Of a stretch of DNA of 32,060 bases, positions 21,412-26,306 are shown in pieces. Source of the stretch: DATDRM01 sp035291705 (GTDB lineage Bacteria; Chloroflexota; Anaerolineae; Anaerolineales; UBA4823); the NCBI GenBank assembly GCA_035291705.1, contig DATDRM010000017.1, positions 1 to 32,060 on the forward strand, read 5' to 3'. Position 1 is the stretch's first letter. Every line of letters starts with the position of its first letter. The notes below the pieces were generated by a model. The model was not told the origin of the DNA, searched no databases, and worked only from the letters and a program-made list of their open reading frames with translations. Made by a program: the position numbers and the translations under genes.

Positions 21412-21642
21412 ATGCCGCTCTACGAATACGTTTGCCTAGATTGCCGCACCCGCTTTGACGCCCTGCGTTTGATGAAGGACGCTGACGCAACCATCGCCTG
21501 CCAGAATTGCCAGGGTGAAAACACCTCCCGCCTGCTCTCGGTGTTCTTCGCCCACTCCGACGGTCGGACGATCGCCCAAAGCGCGCCAGCCTGTGGCACC
21601 TGCGCCAGCCACGCCTGCAGCACGTGCGGAAGCAATAATTGA
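21412..21642 (+). CDS. FmdB-type zinc ribbon protein
   Basis: The 76-residue protein begins MPLYEYVCLDC, the classic FmdB start, with CxxC pairs CLDC and CQNC forming one zinc ribbon. A Ser/Ala-rich middle leads to a C-terminal Cys cluster (CGTCASHACSTCGSNN). FmdB proteins are putative regulators; function is not established. ATG at 21412 is chosen because the family always begins MPxYEY, although an in-frame ATG exists at 21352. A TATACT box at 21358-21363 may be its promoter. The strong terminator at 21703 follows. Confidence 0.9.
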   Translation: MPLYEYVCLDCRTRFDALRLMKDADATIACQNCQGENTSRLLSVFFAHSDGRTIAQSAPACGTCASHACSTCGSNN

Positions 21643-21643
21643 A

Positions 21644-21689
21644 CAGTAGGTAGTATCTAGTCCCCAGTCGTCAGTAATCAGTAGATAGC
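21644..21689 (+). repeat. Heptamer-phased degenerate array
   Basis: Units YAGTNNN recur at exactly 7 nt: cores at 21644, 21651, 21658, 21665, 21672 and 21679, with a decayed one (TAGC) at 21686. The three trailing positions vary. It lies between the FmdB-type stop and the terminator hairpin. Confidence 0.75.
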
Positions 21690-21702
21690 GAATCACCAGA
21701 TC

Positions 21703-21740
21703 AGCCTCGGAGATCTTATAAAGGGTCTCCGGGGCTTTTT
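21703..21740 (+). terminator. Intrinsic terminator after the FmdB-type gene
   Basis: AGCCTCGGAGATC (21703-21715) pairs with GGTCTCCGGGGCT (21724-21736), a 13-bp stem with two G-U pairs and an 8-nt loop, followed by five T residues (21736-21740). Confidence 0.85.
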
Positions 21741-21828
21741 GCAACTTTAACCGGTAACCTGCGTAGATGAAGATAAAAGGGCTTCCTGAAATCACTCAGG
21801 GTGACCCCACAACCGGTCACTAGAACCA

Positions 21829-21868
21829 ACTATGTAACTATGGAACTATTTAACTATCTGACTACATA
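21829..21868 (+). repeat. Octamer-phased array ahead of the PspC-domain gene
   Basis: Five RACTANNN units have ACTA cores at 21829, 21837, 21845, 21853 and 21861, exactly 8 nt apart. The array runs straight into the AAAGGAG ribosome site at 21868-21874. Unit consensus and period equal those of the secG leader array. Confidence 0.82.
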
Positions 21869-21879
21869 AAGGAGATCAA

Positions 21880-22131
21880 ATGTCTACGCAGTACAAGCAA
21901 CTTTACCGTTCAAAGAATAACCGTATGATCGGCGGGGTGTGCGCCGGGCTGGGCGAATACTTTGGCATCGACCCCACCCTAATGCGCATGCTCTTCGTCC
22001 TGGGCGTGTTCCTGGGCTTCCCGGGCGCCTTGGGATTGATTTATCTGATCATGTTGATCGTGGTGCCCGACGAAGCGGTGGCCGCGCCTGTCTCCCCGGT
22101 CCCGGAAAGCTCCGTCACCCCCTCCGTTTAG
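21880..22131 (+). CDS. PspC-domain membrane protein
   Basis: The 83-residue protein has a full PspC domain: KQLYRSKNNRMIGGVCAGLGEYFGIDPTLMRMLFVL, then a single long hydrophobic helix (about 38-64) ending VVPDE. PspC-domain proteins are membrane-associated and act in phage-shock or envelope-stress responses, often by sensing. The C-terminal tail is Pro/Ser/Val-rich. An AAAGGAG ribosome site lies 5 nt before ATG. It stands alone behind an octamer array and no other psp gene is in the window. Confidence 0.9.
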   Translation: MSTQYKQLYRSKNNRMIGGVCAGLGEYFGIDPTLMRMLFVLGVFLGFPGALGLIYLIMLIVVPDEAVAAPVSPVPESSVTPSV

Positions 22132-22155
22132 TATTAGCGCAAATCTCCCTCAAGC

Positions 22156-22192
22156 CGCTATCCTCGGCAAGCGTTCTGCGTCGAGGATAGCG
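22156..22192. terminator. Long inverted repeat between convergent genes, likely terminator
   Basis: A perfect 11-bp inverted repeat CGCTATCCTCG/CGAGGATAGCG (22156-22166 with 22182-22192) surrounds a 15-nt loop. It lies 25 nt past the PspC-gene stop; TTTT occurs 11 nt later on the plus strand. A smaller hairpin (about 22232-22249) follows before the PIN gene end. Termination is plausible but the T-run is displaced. Confidence 0.45.
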
Positions 22193-22289
22193 CAGGAACA
22201 CTTTTGCATAAGAAACAATCCAAGAAGGTCAGCCTCGGTGTTCACCGGGGTAATGCCACCTCCCATCTGGCAGCAAACCCGTCGAACTT

Positions 22290-22715
22290 TTAACTGAGCA
22301 AGGACTCTATATCCAAGGTACCGAGATAACACATTTGAGGTAAGGATTTCATGCGATCAGCCAGTTTTTCATCCGCAGTGATCAGCACAATATCAATTGT
22401 TTCAGCCAGGGCTGCATAAACCGCATCGTAAACAGTAGCATCAAAGGATCGTGCCAGTTCCACCGCTCGATGCATCAACACCTTTGAAGGGGAGATCCAT
22501 TCGATGTTTAAATCATAAAGACTTTGAATTGCATCCTGGATATGCTTCGTCGGTAAGTCCCCCTTAAAACGGAGGACATTAGCGATCTCATAGGCGCACA
22601 ATGTGGGTGATATCAGCGTAAAACGCCCTTCGAGATAGGCTCTCCGGATTGCCAAAGCTCGATCAGCGTTAACTTCCCCCTGGCGAAACCACTTGAGGAT
22701 TACTGAGGCATCCAA
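22290..22715 (-). CDS. PIN-domain ribonuclease toxin (VapC-like)
   Basis: The protein is about 141 residues with the PIN acidic set: an N-terminal Asp in DASVILKWF, Glu in YEIANVLRFK, Asp in DATVYDAVYAAL, and Asp in ITADEKLAD. PIN toxins are Mg-dependent endoribonucleases that cut tRNA or rRNA. The only ordinary in-frame start is TTG at 22715, which would cut off the usual first strand. The five upstream codons read I-D-A-L-V, so an AUA at 22730 overlapping the antitoxin stop would give the normal VapC N-terminus (xDALVLDAS). The true start is unresolved. It follows the antitoxin gene on the same strand. Confidence 0.85.
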   Translation of the reverse strand: MDASVILKWFRQGEVNADRALAIRRAYLEGRFTLISPTLCAYEIANVLRFKGDLPTKHIQDAIQSLYDLNIEWISPSKVLMHRAVELARSFDATVYDAVYAALAETIDIVLITADEKLADRMKSLPQMCYLGTLDIESLLS

Positions 22716-22726
22716 AACGAGAGCGT

Positions 22727-23014
22727 CTATTTAAGCCCCTCTTCAAACCCGCCACGAAGGTCACGCCACCGGCGAATGTCTTCTGCGCTGTCCTCACCAA
22801 TACCAGGGGTAAGGCGCGCGAGACGATCCTGAATCTCGATGGCCTGTTGTACACTTGGATCCTCACCAGGGCGTGCTTTTCTTTTCTTTGTGGATATATA
22901 AAGTCGCATAGCCTCCCGTAACAACTCGCTTCGACTGCGGTGCTCTTGGCGGGCAATGCGATCGATCTCAGCCAGAAATTCTTCGGGGAAAGAAACCATT
23001 ACCTTCGTGACCAT
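22727..23014 (-). CDS. Ribbon-helix-helix antitoxin (VapB/CopG-like)
   Basis: The 95-residue protein has an N-terminal ribbon-helix-helix: KVMVSFPEEFLAEIDRIARQEHRSRSELLREAMRLYI. This fold binds operator DNA as a dimer. The charged C-terminal part (about 60-95) would bind and block the PIN toxin. ATG at 23014 is 7 nt after a GAGGAG ribosome site. The gene precedes and probably overlaps its toxin. The partially symmetric TGGTATTGCCA at about 23030-23040, between the -10 and the start, is a candidate operator. Confidence 0.85.
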   Translation of the reverse strand: MVTKVMVSFPEEFLAEIDRIARQEHRSRSELLREAMRLYISTKKRKARPGEDPSVQQAIEIQDRLARLTPGIGEDSAEDIRRWRDLRGGFEEGLK

Positions 23015-23041
23015 CGTTTAACTCCTCAATGGTATTGCCAT

Positions 23042-23047
23042 ATTATA
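23042..23047 (-). promoter_or_regulatory. -10 box of the VapBC-type operon
   Basis: TATAAT on the minus strand lies about 27 nt before the antitoxin ATG; the -35 region is weak. An imperfect palindrome centred between it and the start (TGG-N5-CCA) suggests autorepression by the RHH antitoxin. Confidence 0.5.
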
Positions 23048-23111
23048 TCTTAAAGCAATACATTTTCTATCCATGCCCACACCATTTTTTCCAAACTCAG
23101 GTCACCTATAC

Positions 23112-24548
23112 CTAATCTTGATCAGGGGGTTCCAAATGGACGGAGACATCGGCCACGTCGACCAGGCGCCGGCCGAGCTCCTGCTCAAGCTGCGAAGCTA
23201 GAAAATGAGCCTGCGTGACGGGGATATCCGGGGCGATGGTGCATTCCAAGGAGAGGTAGATTTTATTCCCATCCGCCGGGTTGCGCCGCACCCGGATGTT
23301 GTGCGGGCGAGATAAGGAAGGCATCTGCGCCACGGCGCGCTCTACTTCCCGCCGTATCTGAGCCTGCAATTCCGGCGATTCCTGGCCATCCACCAGCACC
23401 TGGGTGGTGGCGAGCTCGATGTGGGTGTGCACGCCCCGTACCACAGGCAGGCGGGTGCGCACTTCGCGCTCCAGGTGATCCACCCGTTCGTGCGCCTGGC
23501 CGAGCGTCAAATGGGGATCGACTCCCACATGCATCTCCAGGTAGAGATCAGCGTTATTGCGGTGTGCCCAAACCTCGTGCACGGTCAGGCCCAGCTCGCC
23601 GGCGGCATGTTTGGCGGTAGCGAATAAGTCGGCCGCGTCCGGTTCCGGTGAGCGCTGCGCCTCGACGTGCAACATGACATCGTTCACACCCTCCAACGCC
23701 AGCAGGCGCCGCCGCACCTCATCTGCGATGGCATTCGCCTCCTGGATGGTATTGTCCGGGGAGACGCGGATGTGCAAGTCAATGGCCGCATCGCCAAACG
23801 CCCCCCGGCTGCGAACCCGGTGAAAAGACTCGATCCCCCCAACGCTTTCCACCACCCCAGCGATGGTACGCGGGTCCACGGCCGCCCGATCAACCAGCAC
23901 GGGCAGCGTCTCGCGTAAGATGTCCACCCCGATCTTGGCGATCATAAACGCTACGAAGGCCGCCAGCAGCGGGTCTGCCTTGGGGAACCCCAGACGCACC
24001 AGGCCCAACCCTCCCAGGACCGAGAGGGACACCAGGATGCTGGCTCGGGTGTGCAAGGCATCGGCCACCAGGACCTCGCTGCGCAGGCGGCGGCCCTGGC
24101 GCAGCTCATAAACACTCACCCCGCCCTGGATCAGCAAGCCCAGCAGCATGGCAACCAGCGTCCAAAAAGTAACTTCTGGGACCAGGCTGCTCCCCAGCCG
24201 TTCCCAGACAGCTTCCAGCAGCTGCCAGCAGGTGAGGAAGAGCAGGAAGGCGATGCTCAAGGCGGCGATCGTCTCGAACTTGCGGTGACCGTAAGGATGG
24301 TCCGCGTCGGGCGGTCTGGAGGCAGCAGACAACCCTGCCAGCCCCACCACATTGGACAGGCCGTCGAACAGGTTGTCCAGGCTATCGGCGACCACGCTTA
24401 AAGCCCCCGTCGCCAGACCTGCCGCCAGCTTAATGGCGGTGGCAATGAAGTTCAACAGCATGGTCAGGATCAAGACGCGCCGGATTTGGGACAGATCGCG
24501 CTGTCCAGAAGCAATATAGCCATCGTCGATCCACTTTCTATCAGGCAC
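23112..24548 (-). CDS. Cation diffusion facilitator (CDF) transporter with an extended C-terminal region
   Basis: The 478-residue protein is a CDF metal/proton antiporter: six membrane helices (about 22-215) with the helix 2 motif ADSLDNLFDGLSN (Asp55, Asp62), the DADHPYGHRKFE loop (81-92) and helix 5 ADALHTRASIL. In helix 5, Ser170 occupies the place where HTRSD/HTRAD-type CDFs have the metal-binding Asp. After the membrane part come apparently three successive ferredoxin-like cytoplasmic domains (about 218-300, 305-375, 385-470) instead of the usual one; each has a strand ending in a V-H-x-x-x-E/L element. Normal length is about 300 residues. Start is GTG at 24548, with TATAAT ending 7 nt upstream and no ribosome site, so a leaderless message is predicted. 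The metal is not predictable. Confidence 0.88.
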   Translation of the reverse strand: MPDRKWIDDGYIASGQRDLSQIRRVLILTMLLNFIATAIKLAAGLATGALSVVADSLDNLFDGLSNVVGLAGLSAASRPPDADHPYGHRKFETIAALSIAFLLFLTCWQLLEAVWERLGSSLVPEVTFWTLVAMLLGLLIQGGVSVYELRQGRRLRSEVLVADALHTRASILVSLSVLGGLGLVRLGFPKADPLLAAFVAFMIAKIGVDILRETLPVLVDRAAVDPRTIAGVVESVGGIESFHRVRSRGAFGDAAIDLHIRVSPDNTIQEANAIADEVRRRLLALEGVNDVMLHVEAQRSPEPDAADLFATAKHAAGELGLTVHEVWAHRNNADLYLEMHVGVDPHLTLGQAHERVDHLEREVRTRLPVVRGVHTHIELATTQVLVDGQESPELQAQIRREVERAVAQMPSLSRPHNIRVRRNPADGNKIYLSLECTIAPDIPVTQAHFLASQLEQELGRRLVDVADVSVHLEPPDQD

Positions 24549-24555
24549 AAGCGCG

Positions 24556-24561
24556 ATTATA
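24556..24561 (-). promoter_or_regulatory. -10 box of the CDF gene; leaderless arrangement
   Basis: A consensus TATAAT on the minus strand ends 7 nt before the GTG at 24548. The -35 region matches poorly. It sits in the 46-nt gap after the methyltransferase stop, so the CDF gene can be transcribed independently. Confidence 0.6.
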
Positions 24562-24594
24562 CCTGGTAGTACGGTAATCTATGGGAAAGCCGGG

Positions 24595-25530
24595 CTACCA
24601 GTAGTTTAAAATCAGCAATTCTGAGATCGGACCTCGCTTTTGTGGGTTGCTGCTGATATTGCGGCTCGCCCGCAGGCGCTCGATGCGGAACCCCGCGTAG
24701 GCCTGCTCAAAGAAATCATCTGCCGGATCGATGCTGCGCGGGTCGGAGTTGCTCAACATGAGTCGCGCCCCTTTCCTGTCCAGGGCGCGGTAAAAGGCTG
24801 CCAGGCGCAGCTGCTGTCCATCATCGAACGAGTCTTTCGAATAAGAAGTGAAATGGGCGGTGGCGCTGATCGGGCGGTAGGGCGGATCGAAGTAAACAAA
24901 AGCTTCCTCGTCGACGTATGGCTCGATCGCCTTGAAATCTCCATACGCGATCTGGACTCCTTGCAACAGGCGGGCGACGGCGCGCAGGTTTTCTACGTCC
25001 AGAATGCGCGGGTTCCTATAACGCCCGAATGGCACGTTGAATCCCCCTCGCGAGTTCAGGCGAAACAAACCATTATAGCCAGTGCGATTAAGGAAAATTG
25101 TTTCAGCGCTGCGCTCGATCCACCCCATTTGGAATTGCGTAGAATCGAACTGGGCTCGGCGTTCATTATAACGGGAGCGAACCTGGTAATAGAAATCTCG
25201 CCGGGCCGGCTCATCCAGCGGCAGGTAGCGCGACTGTAGCTCCCCGAGCGCCTCGATCAGCCCTTCGACGTCGTTCTGGAGGGTCTGGTAGGCCAGGATC
25301 AGGTCAAGGTTGATGTCGGCCACCAGGTACTCCTGCACTGGATAAGCCTGGAGAACCCGGAAAAAGACTGCCCCGCTGCCAATAAACGGTTCGACGTAAC
25401 GCCGGATGGCGCCGCTTTTCAAAGCCAGCGGGAAGAAGGCCTCCATTTGCGCCAATAGCTGACCCTTGCCGCCAGCCCATTTGAGGAAAGGCCTGACTTT
25501 GCTCGTTCGCCGGACGGAGTTGTCTTGCAT
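24595..25530 (-). CDS. Dam/DpnM-type DNA adenine-N6 methyltransferase (D12 class), no cognate nuclease
   Basis: The 311-residue protein shows the alpha-class (D12) methyltransferase layout: FLKWAGGKGQLL at 15-26 (SAM-binding motif X region), YVEPFIGSGAVFF at about 45-57 (motif I), and DPPYRPIS from Asp215 (motif IV, catalytic), followed by FTSYSKDSF and RLMLSNSD. These features are typical of enzymes methylating adenine in GATC or related sites. No restriction endonuclease gene is adjacent, so it is an orphan that may serve regulation or protection. ATG at 25530 lies 6 nt after a TATAAT with no ribosome-binding tract. It is divergent from the ECF sigma gene across 200 nt. Confidence 0.9.
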   Translation of the reverse strand: MQDNSVRRTSKVRPFLKWAGGKGQLLAQMEAFFPLALKSGAIRRYVEPFIGSGAVFFRVLQAYPVQEYLVADINLDLILAYQTLQNDVEGLIEALGELQSRYLPLDEPARRDFYYQVRSRYNERRAQFDSTQFQMGWIERSAETIFLNRTGYNGLFRLNSRGGFNVPFGRYRNPRILDVENLRAVARLLQGVQIAYGDFKAIEPYVDEEAFVYFDPPYRPISATAHFTSYSKDSFDDGQQLRLAAFYRALDRKGARLMLSNSDPRSIDPADDFFEQAYAGFRIERLRASRNISSNPQKRGPISELLILNYW

Positions 25531-25536
25531 GCTAGT

Positions 25537-25564
25537 ATTATAAAAGAGTGTGAAGGGTCGTCAG
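25537..25564 (-). promoter_or_regulatory. Promoter of the adenine methyltransferase gene; leaderless arrangement
   Basis: On the minus strand, CTGACG (25559-25564), a 16-nt spacer and TATAAT (25537-25542) are followed by 6 nt and the ATG at 25530. The -35 overlaps two heptamer units (CAGTATC, CAGTGTT) like those at 21644-21689. Confidence 0.65.
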
Positions 25565-25693
25565 TATCCAGTGTTGGGAAAAAGGTACTACCTCCCTGAT
25601 AAGGAATCTCTGTTAAAATTTAGACATCCGGGAGGGCATCACCATAAGCATCCTTTCATCTGCATAAGCTCCCCGACTCTTTTTCCCACCCTG

Positions 25694-25713
25694 CTACGTT
25701 AAATATAGCGTAG
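25694..25713. promoter_or_regulatory. Inverted repeat upstream of the ECF sigma gene
   Basis: CTACG and CGTAG lie 10 nt apart around an AT-rich centre (TTAAATATAG), 18 nt before the first possible ATG. It may be an operator or part of the sigma promoter. The rest of 25565-25693 shows only a weak TTAAAAT -10-like box near 25614. Confidence 0.4.
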
Positions 25714-25730
25714 GATAAAGCCGGCGTGGG

Positions 25731-26306
25731 ATGACAATGCTTAATGGAAACCTCATGATCGACGTCAACACCGAACAGATCCGGCGCGCCCAGACGGGCG
25801 ATGCACAGGTCCTTAGTGCGCTCTACGAACGTTATTACCGGGGCATCTATCGCTACCTGTATTACCGGGTGGGCGACCGGCAGATCGCTGAGGACTTGAC
25901 TTCGGAGGTGTTCCTGCGCATGCTGCGCTTCATTGCCGGGTTCCACCCGCCGGCATCGATGTTTCAATCCTGGCTGTTCCAGATCGCCCGTAACCTGGCG
26001 ATCGATCATTACCGCAAAATGAGCCGCCGGGAGCACCTGCCATTGGAGGAGCGCATGGCTGCCGCGAATGTAGATCTGGATCGGACTGTCGAACATAACC
26101 TGACCAGTGAAAGCCTGCTCCAGGCACTAGACAGGTTGACCGAGGACCAGCGCGATGTCATTCTGATGCGTTTCGTCGCCGAGATGCCTCTGGCTCAAGT
26201 GGCCAGGGCGCTACATAAAAGCGAAGACGCCGTAAAGGGCTTGCAGCGACGCGCCCTGCTCGCCCTGCGCCGCACTCTAACCGAGTGGGAGATTTCCTAT
26301 GGTTAA
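25731..26306 (+). CDS. ECF-type RNA polymerase sigma factor
   Basis: The 191-residue protein has sigma region 2 (ALYERYYRGIYRYLYYRVGDRQIAEDLTSEVFLRMLRF at about 34-71, with the WLFQIARNLAIDHYRK extension at about 83-98) and region 4 (LDRLTEDQRDVILMRFVAEMPLAQVARALHKSEDAVK at about 132-168). Regions 1 and 3 are absent, as in ECF factors. It directs RNA polymerase to a small regulon under control of a partner. Possible starts are 25731, 25737 and 25755; no ribosome site decides among them. Its end overlaps the next gene's ATG by 8 nt, strongly implying that the FecR-domain protein is its membrane regulator. Confidence 0.92.
   Translation: MTMLNGNLMIDVNTEQIRRAQTGDAQVLSALYERYYRGIYRYLYYRVGDRQIAEDLTSEVFLRMLRFIAGFHPPASMFQSWLFQIARNLAIDHYRKMSRREHLPLEERMAAANVDLDRTVEHNLTSESLLQALDRLTEDQRDVILMRFVAEMPLAQVARALHKSEDAVKGLQRRALLALRRTLTEWEISYG

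Noticed and set aside
21644..21868. CRISPR array, because of the regular spacing
   Set aside because: The periods are 7-8 nt with degenerate units, there are no 25-40-nt repeats with unique spacers, and there are no cas genes nearby.
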